Shown here: positions 1-10,662 of the stretch, one piece after another
How positions within the stretch are numbered: position 1 is the stretch's first letter
Layout of the letters: every line of letters starts with the position of its first letter
DNA from: Omphiscola glabra
Taxonomy: Eukaryota; Mollusca; Gastropoda; Lymnaeidae
DNA: 64,000 bases
Direction: 5' to 3'
Assembly: GCA_964017045.1 (NCBI GenBank)
Contig: OZ024807.1
Location: 14,206,941 to 14,270,940 of the forward strand
The notes under the pieces: model-generated
Told to the model about the DNA's origin: nothing
The model's database searches: none
The model's input: the letters and a program-made list of their open reading frames with translations, nothing else
Translations under genes and position numbers: made by a program

Positions 1-71
1 GTGTCAGGGCAATCGTCTCGCCCCCCCCCCCCCTCGGCCTCTTCACTCAAGTGACCAGGGTTTTCCCCCAG

Positions 72-189
72 AATTTAATCAAATTCGCTGCCTTCTCTAC
101 CTTTTGCCAGATGATTTCGCTGTCCTACTCAATGGCCATCACCCTTCCATACGTCAACAGATCAAGTCGGGCTTCCAGGCTTCGATGAG
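72..189 (+). CDS. possible internal exon of an upstream part of the + strand gene
   Basis: A pyrimidine-rich stretch ending in CAG precedes base 72 and a GTATCT donor follows base 189. The 118 bases between are open in one frame (phase 1 in, phase 2 out) and read as a protein-like peptide containing LLPDDFAVLLNGHHPSIRQQ. Its exit phase does not match the next exon I can support (2636, phase 0), so at least one exon is missing between them or this belongs to another transcript. I do not recognise the peptide. Weak call resting on splice-like borders only. Confidence 0.2.
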
Positions 190-253
190 GTATCTCAACA
201 GAAACCAGCACTTCTGCCTCGAGGTTTGTTCCCAAACGTGTACTCATGATGTT

Positions 254-292
<39 letters not shown>

Positions 293-1244
293 ACACAAGT
301 TTGTATACAGAACATTGACGCCTCACAGAGTCCACTAAAGTGTTATAAGAAAACAGTGACCAAAAGTAAAGTTGAAGCGGAAACAAAGGTTGACCTAGTT
401 CCAAGTCAAATTTCACCCCTTCTCCACCCTCCCCCCCCCCCCCACAACCAACCCCCTCGGTCAATCAAGGATTTAAATGTCACGCAATAAAACTCAGCCG
501 CTATCCGGGGCCGTGTTCTAACGAGGCTTGATGGAAACGCCAAAATCTCATTTCCACTTTTCTGATAAGGTACTTCAGGTCGGCTGCTGCAGCCTCGTTC
601 TGATGAATATTGGTCATGTGGTCCTGTCGTCTGCTCTCAGTAGCTCTTAAGTCGTTTTTCTTTTCCCACATGAAGTCATAGACTTGCAATAATTAATACT
701 TTCTTAACTTGAGCTAAACCAGTGGTACTTTAAAAGCGGTGCGATCTTGGACACTATTTGACTTCTTCATCGGCATTATAATTTATAAAGTATACATGTA
801 TAGGCTAATAATAACATCATGATTAGTTCAGCTTAAGACACATTTAAAAAAAGATATTTAACTTTAACATCTTTAACATAAAGCCATTTAAAAAAAATGA
901 TTTTTAAATGATTTTTTAAATGATTTTTTTGGATTAAATAGAAATAAAATATCTAGAAAATAGAGTGTATGAAATCGTAATTTAATTTAATGTTTATCCA
1001 GAGTGTGACAACCCCAGCGCGTGACTTCATGTGCAGGATTCCTGGTCGAACGTTTTAGGTTATCTGCCCAAAACTGTTGTCGAAAAAGTTCCCAGGGTCC
1101 AGCGTTCACATTTCTATCAAAACAGGTCAAGGGTTGTCCAAGCTGGTGGTGACTAAAACTTGTGTTTCCCCTTTCATTTAACCCCCCCCCCCCCCAGCCA
1201 CGCCTTTCCTCTTGAAGCCTAAAGATAAATCGGCACAACTGTAC
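190..1244. other. AT-rich non-coding stretch
   Basis: No supportable gene. Holds a 36-base T run (255-290), poly-C runs near 431-443 and 1183-1196, and AT-rich simple sequence around 840-1000. A short minus-strand reading frame at 501-689 has no splice or homology support. Confidence 0.5.
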
Positions 1245-2092
1245 TAGGAATACTGTAGTCCAGAGTCAGGGAGGAATACTGTAGTCCAGAGTCAGGGAGG
1301 AATACTGTAGTCCAGAGTCAGGGAGGATTACTGTAGTCCAGAGTCAGGGAGGAATACTGTAGTCCAGAGTCAGGGAGGAATACTGTAGTCCAGAGTCAGG
1401 GAGGAATACTGTAGTCCAGAGTCAGGGAGGATTATTGTAGTCCAGAGTCAGGGAGGAAGACTGTAGTCCAGAGACAGAGAGGAAGACTGTAGTCCAGAGT
1501 CAGGGAGGAATACTGTAGTCCAGAGTCAGGGAGGATTACTGTAGTCCAGAGTTAGGGGGGAATGCGGCAATCATGGGTCAGAGAGGTATACGGCAATCCT
1601 GAGTCAGAGATGAATACTGCAATTCTTATTCAGGGAAGAATACTGCAATCCTGAGTCAGAGAGGAATACTGCAACTCTTATTCGGGGAAGAATACTGCAC
1701 TCCTCAGTCAGAGAGGAATACTGCAATTCTTATTCAGGGAAGAATACTGCAATCCTGAGTCAGAGAGGAATACTGCAATTCTTATTCAGGGAAGAATACT
1801 GCAATCCTGAGTCAGAGAGGAATACTACAATCCTGAGTCAGAGAGGAATACTGCAATCCAGAGTCAGAGAGGGATACTGCAATCCTGAGTCAGAGAGGAA
1901 TACTGCAATTCTTATTCAGGGAAGAATGCTGCAATCCTGAGTCAGAGAGGAATACTGCAATTCTTATTCAGGGAAGAATACTGCAATCCTGAGTCAGAGA
2001 GGAATACTGCAATCCTGAGTCAGAGAAGAATACTGCAATCCAGAGTCAGATAGGGATACTGCAATCCTGAGTCAGAGAGGAATACTGCAATC
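1245..2092. repeat. 26-bp minisatellite with two sub-blocks
   Basis: About 33 tandem copies of a 26-base unit of the form GGAATACTGTAGTCCAGAGT plus CAGGGA. Up to about 1555 the units are nearly identical. From there on the unit changes to an ACTGCAATC type, and in much of that block two variants (one with CCTGAGTCAGAGAGG, one with TTCTTATTCAGGGAAG) alternate, giving a 52-base higher-order period. Confidence 0.95.
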
Positions 2093-2635
2093 TTTTGAAA
2101 AACAGGTCGACTCCACACGACAGTGCTGTGGCCATCATTGTGTTTCTTGCCAGGTTGATCTCTGCCAAGGCATTTTCCCTTCCCCCACCCCACCCTACCG
2201 GTCTCTCGGTGTGGAAGGAGGATTAGTCTTGAATTATTGTATTACAGAATCACACAAAAAAACACATTAGATTATTTTTTCCTCCATAAAATGTTTAATT
2301 CAAATGTTATAAACCTTGCTTTACCTTGATTTAATTTCACATAACCCCTGGGAGTAAAAGTGGAGGGGGGGGGGTGTTAAAACACATTATCGTCAAGGTT
2401 TTGAGGGCAGATTCTAGAACTGATATTTTATTCAAAGAATCCACAGTTAATTAAGTCTGCCAGGCACCAAGATGTCAATGCCGTAGTACCATCCCGCCAG
2501 TGACTATTTCCTGGTGGCGCTACTCGTGTCTCCGAAAGTCCTTTGTCAAACATTTTCTTTAAATAATAATGTGTTTTTCGCTTCCTTTCGTACTTGACTC
2601 CACCCCCACCCCACCCCCACCCCCCCCCCCGGCAG

Positions 2636-5600
2636 TTGGACATTAGTGACCTGCTGCTGGACTGGTACATGGAGGTGCGTGACGCCATCACCAGCTGTGA
2701 CGACATTCACTCGGTCAAGTCAAGACGCACGCGCCTGTGCGTCACCAATCACACGCTGTACAAGCACGGTCTGGACTGCAGCCCCAAGTGGATCTTGTTC
2801 TTGTGCATTTGCTGGATTTTGTTTGTACCGTGCTATAAGGTGAGTCTTGTACCATCTATAATGTCATGTACCATCAATAAAGTCAAGTACCATCTATAAA
2901 GTCAAGTACCATCTATAAAGTCATGTACAATTTATGAAGTCAAGTACCATCAATAAAGTCAAGTAACATCTATGAAGTCATGTACAATCTATAAAGTCAA
3001 GTACCGTCTATAAAGTCATGTACAATCTATAAAGTCATGTACCATATATAAAGTCATGTACAATCTAGGAAGTCATGTATCATCTATAAAGTCAAGTACC
3101 ATCTATGAAGTCATGTAACATATATAAAGTCATGCACCATCTATGAAGTTATGTACCATCTAAAAGACATTTTTAATCTGTAAAGTCATGTACCATCTAT
3201 TAAGCTATGTACAATCATAACACCATACCCGGATGTGGACAGACTCCCTATCAAGCGCTTGTTCGACATACGATTTGTTACTGACCATGGACACGTCACA
3301 AAAACAAAAATATACCGCCCAAAAAAAAAACCCTTAAAGTTTGTTTATTTTTTTTACACTTGATTTGAACTCTCGTTAGTAGGCTGTCACAACATCTCTA
3401 AGCTGTCACAACATCTCTAGGCTGTCACAAAATCTCTTAGCTGTCACAAAATCTCTAAGCTGTCACAAAAATCTCTAAGCTGTCACAAAATCTCTAAGCT
3501 GTCACAACATTTCTAAGCTGTCACAAAATCTCTTAGCTGTCACAAATCTCTAAGCTGTCACAAAGACTCTAAGCTGTCACAACATCTCTAAGCTGTCACA
3601 ACATCTCTAAGCTGTCACAACATCTCTAAGCTGTCACAAAATCTCTAAGCTGTCACAAAATCTCTTAGCTGTCACAAAATCTCTAAGCTGTCACAAAATA
3701 TCTAAGCAGTCACAACATCTCTAAGCTGTCACAACATCTCTAAGCTGTCACAACATCTCTAAGCTGTCACAACATCTCTAAGCTGTCACAACATCTCTAA
3801 GCTGTCACAAAATCTCTAAGCCGTCACAAAATCTCTAAGCCGTCACAAAATCTCTAAGCTGTCACAAAATCTCTTAGCTGTCACAAAATCTCTAAGCTGT
3901 CACAAAATCTCTAAGCTGTCACAAAATCTCTAAGCTGTCACAAAATCTCTACCTGTAGCTGTTCGGTTGGGGTGTTTTTTTGTTATTTTTTTGTTTTGTT
4001 GTTTTCTTTAGGTTTTGCCTTTTCACGGGGAAGTTCGGTCAACAGTTTTTGTCCCACGCTTCATTTTTATTCCCTCCAGGTTTGACGTATCCTCTATCTA
4101 CTTCTGAAATATGCATCGCTCAAAACAGTCCATGCCCGCGTCAAGCGCATTCTATCTATAAGAGAAGGGCGCTATTGTTTATCTAGATGCACTTTCGTGT
4201 AGCATTAAGCGTGTGTACCGGTCGGTTATCTATGTTAGAACATTTTGTTGGTCACGCAAAGACCGCGGGTTCAGATCGCATTCTGGCCTGTTACAAAAAA
4301 AATATTTAAAAATTCAATTAGTTCAGAGAGGATTTTCCTAAATATTTTTTTTTTTAAAGTTGGTACGCGCATAATGTTAAAAATTGTAATTTTTTTTCAG
4401 ATAATTTCCCACCCCTACCCACGTTGTCTCCCCACCCCGGTCCCTTACATTTTCTTGCTTTTATATTTTCATGCAAAAAAAATTTAAAAAAGTAATGAAC
4501 CTACAGTCGTAATGTTTCTAAATTGCAGATTTAGATCTACTGTGATTTTTTAAAAAATTGTTCGTTCGTTACATCAGTGGTCTCCAAACTGTGATGCATT
4601 CATTCCCCAAAGGGGGTGTTGTTCTTGAATCTAATCGCTAGGCGAACTGATTCGTTACCCATCACCGTGTATTACCGAAGCATTTTCTACACGTATTTGA
4701 TTCGACCCCTTCCTTTAAACAAAAATGGAAAAATAATATACTTTCTTTTTCTGAGTTGCCTGCGTTCGTCCTATGAAGTTAAGTTATGACCAGCAACAAG
4801 ATGAGTGCTGATACCGTTGCCGCCTAAAGTACTAGAAAAGTATCAGCTCGCTATTCATTGGCAGGAGCCATCCCGTGTTGACCTCGAGAGGACCAAACAA
4901 TGTCTACGTCACTCACATTCAAGGGAACGGATCCCGCCCCAGTGGCGTAGTGAGGGGGAGGGGGGGCAAGGGGAAGGGATCATGCCCCGGGCGCTACTCC
5001 CAAAGGGGCGCCAAATGGTTTATTTTACTATAATATTGTATGGTTTTCGAATAGGGGGGGGCGCTAAAAAGGTATTGTGCCCCGGGCGCGAGTTAAGCTC
5101 GCTACGCCACTGTCCCGTCCCGTGCATTATTTAGCACATGTGCACACAAACAGGAAGTTGTCTGTCGTGCCCGGTGATACAGCCCCTCAGATTATGTGCG
5201 ACATGAGAATGCTATCGGTTGGGATCGGTCAAGTGCCCTAATGGAGGCGCACGCTCTGCGGTAGTGACGTCAGGGTCCTGGCGCGTTATCAGCGCGTGCA
5301 GCGATGGCTTCGAGCATGCTCGTTAGTGCTGAGGAGTAGGGCAAACATGGATATCGCATAGCGCTCGGGTACAATGACGTGTTCATTAATGTCCAGTGTT
5401 GAGAAGTAGGGAAAACATGGATATTGCATAGCTCTTGGGTACAATGACGTGTTCATTAATGTCCAGTGTTGAGAGGTAGGTCAAACATGGATATCGCATA
5501 GCGCTCGTGTGCAATGACGTTTTTATTAATGTCCAGTAGAGTTTTTTTAGATGTCAATGTCAGTCTTGATGAAGAGAGTGAGGCAGTTGGAAACTGTGGC

Positions 5601-6987
5601 GGTAAAGTTCCCCAGCAAAGACGTAACAATCAAATTGGGGCCAGGGTATTGTCTTACCTCCTCAACAATTTTAGTTTTGCTCTTACAAAATTCAAGTATG
5701 AAAGGACACGTAAAAGGATTATATATATGTTTATGAAACTTTATGATGTATAGATATATATATATCAGAATTACATTATTATTAATTATTCTACTTGTAA
5801 AAAGTATAAATGACAAAATAATAATTTCTTGGCCATTCAGGTGTACCGGAAGTTGACCTGCGCTGACATTCGTGTCAAATTAAAGTGTGACGTGACGTCG
5901 GCGACCTACTATATCCAGAACGAGGCAACTAGGTAAAGATTGCATTTAGAGCAGTGGTTCTCAACATTTCTAATTCCGCGACCCTTTTATACAGTTCCTC
6001 ATGTTGTGACGACCCCAAAATTATTTTCGCTAATGTTTTATAACTGTAGAGTACATGTGTTTTTAGATGGTCTTAGGCGACCCCTGTGAAAGGGTTGTGT
6101 GACCTCCAAAGGGGTCGAGACCCAGAGTTTGAGAACCGCTGATTTAGAGGCATGTAGCTTATCTCGGGGAAGGCGTCTAATATTTATTTCAAGGGTTAAA
6201 AATCGTTGCTTTCTCACACCTACCTGGTTGCAAAAAAATAACTTTTTCAGTGCGGTCCCTTTCCCGGGGCTCGCGCAAAGTGGGCTTTCTGTAGCATAAT
6301 AGTAATTTCCGGTGTTAATGAAAATGTTTCCCCACGGACACCTTTTTTCCGAGTTTATCTACATCTTTTATTTTACTGCACTTCCGAGAAATATTCAAAG
6401 GGAGTTAATCAATATATTAAAATATCGATCAGTGTTAAACGGTGATTTCCCCTTTTCGGGTAATTACACCGAAGGCAATGCGCCACAAGTTTTAATAGGA
6501 TATGGGAACGAGGCGAGGAAAGCCACTTCTGTCTCTAGACTGCATCTGTGTGTGTGTGCGTCAGAAGGGGGGGGGGGCGCGCTAAGTGCAAGATTACGTA
6601 TCTGCTCATAATATACTTTGTCTGTTGTTAGGCATCAGCTCTACTTGGGTCTTTGGTGGTTTCATTTTCCCTGGACCACCCCCACCCCCCAGTGCAAGCT
6701 ATACGCCCATTAAGAAAAAAAAAACTGTAGTTATTTTAAAACTATTTACGTTTTTAACACAAAATTAGCCATAGCCTTTTGATGGTTCTTTTTTTTTTTT
6801 GATGTTTGTTTTTTTGATGACTTTTTGATGTTGATTTTTTTACGTTGAATTTTTTAATTATTATTTTTTGTTTTTATGTTGACTTTTTAATGTTGACTTT
6901 TTGATGTAAACTTTTTTCTACTTTCTTCTTTCAAAAAATTTCAGGGTTCAACTACAGGACAACAAGCGTAAATATGACAGCGTGTGA
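2636..6987 (+). CDS. 3' exons of an unrecognised membrane protein gene
   Basis: Three exons join in phase: 2636-2839 (68 codons, acceptor GGCAG, donor GTGAGT, exit phase 0), 5841-5932 (30 codons plus 2 bases, donor GTAAAG, exit phase 2) and 6945-6987 (acceptor TTTCAG, ending in TGA). The peptide starts LDISDLLLDWYMEVRDAI, has a Cys/Arg-containing soluble part, then one hydrophobic helix (WILFLCICWILFVPC) followed by basic residues and a short tail ending NKRKYDSV. This looks like the last transmembrane helix and C-terminus of a membrane protein. I do not recognise the family. The order EVRD, soluble part, helix faintly recalls TMEM151-type proteins, but that is a guess from memory. The 5' exons are not resolved. 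A polyadenylation signal follows at 7316. Intron 1 (3 kb) is filled with minisatellites and an hAT-like MITE, and intron 2 carries a SPIN-like MITE only 20 bases after the donor. Confidence 0.7.
2858..3215. repeat. 19-bp minisatellite in intron 1
   Basis: About 18 copies of a 19-base unit of the form AGTCATGTACCATCTATAA, starting within about 20 bases of the splice donor at 2839/2840. Units vary at CAAG/CATG and ACC/ACA positions. Confidence 0.9.
3378..3952. repeat. 19-bp minisatellite, about 30 copies
   Basis: Tandem unit TCTCTAAGCTGTCACAAAA with CAT/AAA and TAAG/TTAG variants. The copies are highly similar, implying recent expansion. There are no unique spacers, so it is not a CRISPR array. 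Confidence 0.95.
4225..4310 (+). mobile_element. possible tRNA-derived SINE head
   Basis: The stretch around 4276-4289 (GCGGGTTCAGATCGCA) resembles an RNA polymerase III B box. It follows a region that could pass for a D-arm and anticodon arm and is followed by an A-rich run (from 4295). No clean acceptor stem can be drawn, so it is not called a functional tRNA. Confidence 0.3.
4940..5112. mobile_element. hAT-like MITE, CAGNGGCGTAG family
   Basis: Terminal inverted repeats CAGTGGCGTAG and CTACGCCACTG bound a 173-base GC-rich body. Flanking 8-base sequences TCCCGCCC and TCCCGTCC differ at one position, fitting an 8-bp hAT target-site duplication. The inside contains GCGCC and CCCGGGCGC motifs also seen in the element at 59112, so both probably belong to one family. 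No coding capacity. Confidence 0.8.
5265..5540 (+). promoter_or_regulatory. CRE-like cluster: one palindromic CRE plus three 70-bp repeats with half-sites
   Basis: A full palindrome TGACGTCA lies at 5265-5272. From about 5325 a unit of about 70 bases is repeated three times. Each copy carries ACAATGACGT or GCAATGACGT, placing TGACGT half-sites at 5375, 5445 and 5515 with regular 70-base spacing. CREB/ATF proteins bind such sites. That this intronic block acts as an enhancer is inference. Confidence 0.4.
5952..6141. mobile_element. SPIN-like hAT MITE, copy 1
   Basis: 190-base element beginning CAGTGGTTCTCAAC and ending TTTGAGAACCGCTG, flanked by perfect 8-base direct repeats ATTTAGAG (5944-5951 and 6142-6149). 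The body has the phrases GACCC...CCTCATGTTGTGACGACC, AACTGTAGAGTACATGTG and CCAAAGGGGTCG that I associate with non-autonomous SPIN hAT transposons. It sits in intron 2 of the membrane-protein gene. Confidence 0.85.
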
Positions 6988-7315
6988 CAGTTGCTTGCCG
7001 TGTGACAGACGCCTGCCACCACGTGACAAACGTTTGCCGATCCTACAACTGTATTTTTGCCCAACGACGACAGCTGTATATTATTCCAGAACTACAGTAG
7101 CCTAATGTTGGCCGATGGCTACAGTTGCGTAGTGGACAAGGGTAACAGCTACATACCGGCCAATGGTAACAGCTTTATATTTATCAGCATTTGACGAATG
7201 AAGAGAGGGCTGCTGGTGACGACTAGTAGAACCTAGGTGGCAACTACGTGGCACTTGTCAGGAAGCACAGCTATTGATTTATTTTTATTCTTTGAAGAAG
7301 TTATTGTGAACAAAA

Positions 7316-7321
7316 AATAAA
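7316..7321 (+). terminator. polyadenylation signal of the membrane-protein gene
   Basis: AATAAA about 330 bases after the TGA at 6985-6987. The stretch between is without gene signals and would be the 3'UTR. This is the first clear AATAAA downstream of the stop codon. Confidence 0.5.
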
Positions 7322-7600
7322 ATAGTTTATGTTTCAATAACAATCATAATCACGTGATGGAAATATTTTTTTTTGTTTGGAAAACATTTAGTGGCGGTGT
7401 GGAGTAATTTTACAAGTTCCGTTTTGGGGTAAGCACTCTAGTCACTTAAAACACATATAATAATTCTCTGGGTATGTGTATGTATGGCTGCAACGCTGTG
7501 TTCAAGAGGCGCGCCAAATAAAATTCACAGAAATTAGCACTAACTGGGATTCTTATAACGGGCGTTACTTAAATACGTGATTTGTCAAGTAACTTTGGTA

Positions 7601-7800
7601 CAGCGGTTCTCAACCTGTGGGTCGCGTCCCCTTTGGGGAGTCGAATGAACCTTTCACACAGGGGTCGCCTGAGACCATCAGAAAACACATGTACTCTACA
7701 GTTATGAAGCAGCAACGAAAATAATTTTGTGGTTGGGGGTCGCCACAACATGAGGAACTGTACTAAAGGGTCGCGGCTTTAGAAAGGATGAGAACTGCTG
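7601..7800. mobile_element. SPIN-like hAT MITE, copy 2 (best preserved)
   Basis: 200-base element starting CAGCGGTTCTCAACCTGTGG and ending GATGAGAACTGCTG, flanked by 8-base repeats CTTTGGTA and CTTTAGTA with one mismatch. The interior reads GGTCGC...CCTTTGGGG, CACAGGGGTCGCCTGAGACC, AATAATTTTGTGGTTGGGGG and CAACATGAGGAACTGTA. It lies opposite in orientation to copies 1, 3 and 4. It closely matches my memory of the SPIN non-autonomous consensus. Confidence 0.88.
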
Positions 7801-8035
7801 CTTTAGTAGATGGGAAGTTCACGCATTGCCGCCGCAGCCACTTTTTTGCTGATTGTTCCAAGTATGTAAGATAAAAAAAATAAAGCACGTTAATTAAAAT
7901 AGTTGGGTTCCATGTATAAAGTGGCTATAAATAACTATGCCTAAATATAATTTTCTTTTAATTTTTTTTTTTTTTTTTTTTTATGTTTCTGTTTCTTTTC
8001 CGATTTACTATTATCAATTTATTAGTCTCGCACAT

Positions 8036-8312
8036 TTTGACACGACGACGACTGGGCGATGACTGGGCGACGACTGGACGACGACTGGATGATGACTGGA
8101 CGACGACATGGCGACGACATGACGACGACTGGCTGATGACTGGATGATTACTGGACGTCGACTAGATGATGACTGGACGATGACTGGGTGATGACTGGAC
8201 GACGACATGGCAACGACTGGATGATGACTGGACGATGACTGGATGATTACTGGACGTCGACTAGATGATGACTGGACGATGACTGGGTGATGACTGAACG
8301 ACGACATGTCGA
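8036..8312. repeat. degenerate GACTGGATGATGACTGG repeat
   Basis: Imperfect tandem array built of short units such as GATGACTGGACGACGACATG, with a longer duplication (8111-8200 and 8218-8305). The serine/histidine-rich open frame on the minus strand is a by-product. Confidence 0.85.
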
Positions 8313-9117
8313 TCAAACAGTCCAGTATAAATTGTGATCAAACAGTCAATTACACATAGTGTCAGTCGTTGCTGTTGTGTTACAATGAAATGAAATCATC
8401 GTCTCTATTTTGTCCTTATGACTAACTTTCTCTCTTTAAAAAAAAAAAACCTGTGTGAATAAACAACATAAAGTAAAATAAAAACATCGTGAGTTTCTTG
8501 TTGTTAGTTACTTAGTTTGTTTGTTAGTTTGTTTCTTTGTTGTTTTTTTTATTTGACACTCATTTTATTTGAAAGTATTTTTAAATTTAAAGTAAATTGT
8601 TTCGCGGCTTCATACCAGAAACTACATTTCTGCTGTTTGGATTGTGGACCTGAAGTTCAAGGACTGCAGCAGGTTAAACGCACGAGGCTAAGCCAACATA
8701 TTAATAGTTTAGTTGTAATTGTCTTTAAACCCCCCCCCCCCTTTTTCTAGAAACCCACAGTAGGTTATAATGGTTTGAAAAGTATTTCCTTTGGTGTGTG
8801 CATGCATACTTTGACTGAAGAAATCATGATCAAATATTTTGTTTTATCGTGTGACCTTGGCCTACATTTTTTTTTTCATTTCGTTCCATCGGACATTTCG
8901 GGGTAGCACATTCACGCTTTCCCTCGCATCAATAAATTACAAAATATGTTTGTTAAAGCTATTTGTATTCAAAGTATACTATTTTGGTAATTGCACGCTA
9001 CTGGTCCCTCTGTCGCTCACCCGAACCTGAACCCTAAATCTATCATAAACAAAGGGAAGTGACTCCCAATAAGGGGACCACAGAAGCACATTAGCCACTA
9101 TTTTTTTTCATATTTGA
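8313..9117. other. intergenic stretch without recognised feature
   Basis: AT-rich sequence with poly-C near 8730. No splice-supported reading frame or repeat structure seen. Confidence 0.4.
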
Positions 9118-9300
9118 GGGCCCACGATCAATTTATTGATAATTTTGGCTCCTGGTTTGAATTCAGAGTTAGCCTTCTCTTAGATGAGTTGCCTTCCAAT
9201 GCTAACGAGTCCCATCGACGTGAAAAGATCTCAGGCAGCTTCTCTATACTCAGTGAAGCATATAGATAAACATGCCATTTTTCACATAAGTTATTAGTTT
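9118..9300 (-). mobile_element. SINE-like repeat sharing its 3' end with the copy at 24340
   Basis: Read on the minus strand it ends ATCAATAAATTGATCGTGGG followed by CCC. The same 23 bases occur at 24478-24500, and AGGAGCCA lies just upstream in both. The 5' parts differ. Shared 3' ends are typical of SINEs or truncated LINEs copied by one reverse transcriptase. The family is not known to me. Confidence 0.5.
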
Positions 9301-9361
9301 TCAGTCGGGCACAAAGCATCAGGTGTATATTATTATGCCTACATGTATACACTTTTTATGG

Positions 9362-9655
9362 TTACCGGAAATTTGATCGAAAGAAATTTCGTCGACAGAA
9401 AATTGATCGACGGAAATTTGATCAAACGGAATTTTGTTCGAATCTGTTTTTCAGTTCACATGTTAAAATTTTCGTCAAATTTCTATTTGAACGCACAATA
9501 CTATATTGTAAAACAAAATACTGCGTTCAAAAAGAAATTTGACGCAAAATTTAAACGTGTAAACTAAAAAAAAGATTCGACCAAATTTCCGTTCGATCAA
9601 ATTTCCGTCGATCAATTTTCCGTTGACGAAATTTCTTTCGATCAAATTTCCGGAT
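9362..9655. mobile_element. foldback MITE with about 80-bp inverted repeats
   Basis: The left arm (about 9364-9440, starting CCGGAAATTTGATCGAAAG) is nearly the reverse complement of the right arm (about 9577-9652, ending CTTTCGATCAAATTTCCGG), with only a few mismatches in about 80 bases. The inner 130 bases are AT-rich. The arms are themselves made of repeated GGAAATTTGATC-like words. It could form a very long hairpin. The superfamily is not determined, and no clear target-site duplication was found. Confidence 0.8.
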
Positions 9656-9940
9656 ACGTTAAATAACAGATTATAATTTTTTTTTTTTAAATCTTGTTAA
9701 TTAAATTGACAATTAAAATTTTTGCAGTGAGAGGTAGTCTGGGTGTTGTTAAAAAAAAATGTGGGGGGGGGGGGGGGTGGAGGGTGGTCGAGAGAAGTTA
9801 TGTTAATGATTTTGATGAAGGATTGGATTCTGATTCTATCAACTGGAAGTTTCCAAAACCAATCAAACTCTAGCGAGCCGGGTGCAGTCCCTACAATGTT
9901 CTGTCTGATTGTCATAATTAATTTTATAAATATTAATATA

Positions 9941-10662
9941 CTAGCCAATATACCCGGCGTGGCCCGGGGTTGCATTAGGACCCCGATCCCGGTGGCCTCG
10001 AGGTCCCGTTAGGATACTGTTCTCTGTGGGATCCCGTTTCATCTAGGGACCCTCCTTCCCAATTTTATCCCATTTCCCGCTAGGATTCCGATTTAATTGT
10101 GACATAGATAAAGCTTTTTACAATCATCGAACTTTCTGGAAAATTTTAGGTAGGATATTCTTAGTTTTAAATCAACCGATATTTCAATACGGACAATGAA
10201 TTGTATTGCTACCACGCTAGGCCTGTATCTATCAATTCACATAGAAACTATATTGTTGTCTAAGCCTATTTATATTTATATAGCTTATGTAACGAAAAAT
10301 GAAATGGGGCCACTGGCCCCAGAGAAAAGGATATTATGAGTTCAGTACCACTCGATATTTGAATATGGATAATCAAGTGAACGTGTACTCATTTTGGTCA
10401 GGATCCATCTATTCATGCAGGAGTATTTGTCGGTAATTTTATTTATATAGCTCATATAAGAAAAAAAAATGAATTCGGGGCCCATGGCCCCAAACGAAAT
10501 GTTATTTAAAGTTATTAAAAGTTCTCGATTTCCTTCTGGATAATGATGGATATATGTGCCAAGTTTGGTCAAGATCCATCAATCCATGTAAATCCTTTGT
10601 GGAACAGACAAACACAAAAAAAAAATCACTTTTATATATTATAAAAATAATTATATATATGA
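9941..10662 (-). mobile_element. Helitron-like non-autonomous element
   Basis: On the minus strand the element would run from an A|TC start (10662-10661, TCATATATAT) to a 3' end CCGGGTATATTGGCTAG at 9941, followed by T. A short GC hairpin (CCCGGGCCACGCCGGG) lies about 10 bases before CTAG. TC start, CTRR end, 3' hairpin and insertion between A and T are Helitron hallmarks. Internal GGGGCC...GGCCCC palindromes near 10307 and 10478 resemble those in the element at 12668. No Rep-helicase is encoded. The 5' border is less certain than the 3'. Confidence 0.6.

Noticed and set aside
501..689. 62-codon minus-strand frame near the left edge
   Set aside because: Peptide looks plausible but has no splice sites, no neighbours and no recognised motif.
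2106..2155. Exon linking 72-189 to 2636-2839
   Set aside because: An acceptor-like CAG and a weak GTTGAT donor are present, but the phases do not join both neighbours.
3378..3952. CRISPR-like array
   Set aside because: Repeats are directly adjacent with no unique spacers, and the genome is animal; it is a minisatellite.
4225..4310. Functional tRNA gene
   Set aside because: A B-box-like word is present but no acceptor stem or consistent cloverleaf; at most a SINE head.
4575..4630. Further SPIN-like copy (CAGTGGTCTCCAAACTGTG...CCCCAAAGGGGG)
   Set aside because: Only one end resembles a hAT terminus; no second end or target-site duplication found.
8014..8316. Ser/His-rich 100-codon minus-strand frame
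   Set aside because: Degenerate GACTGGATGATG tandem repeat, not a gene.
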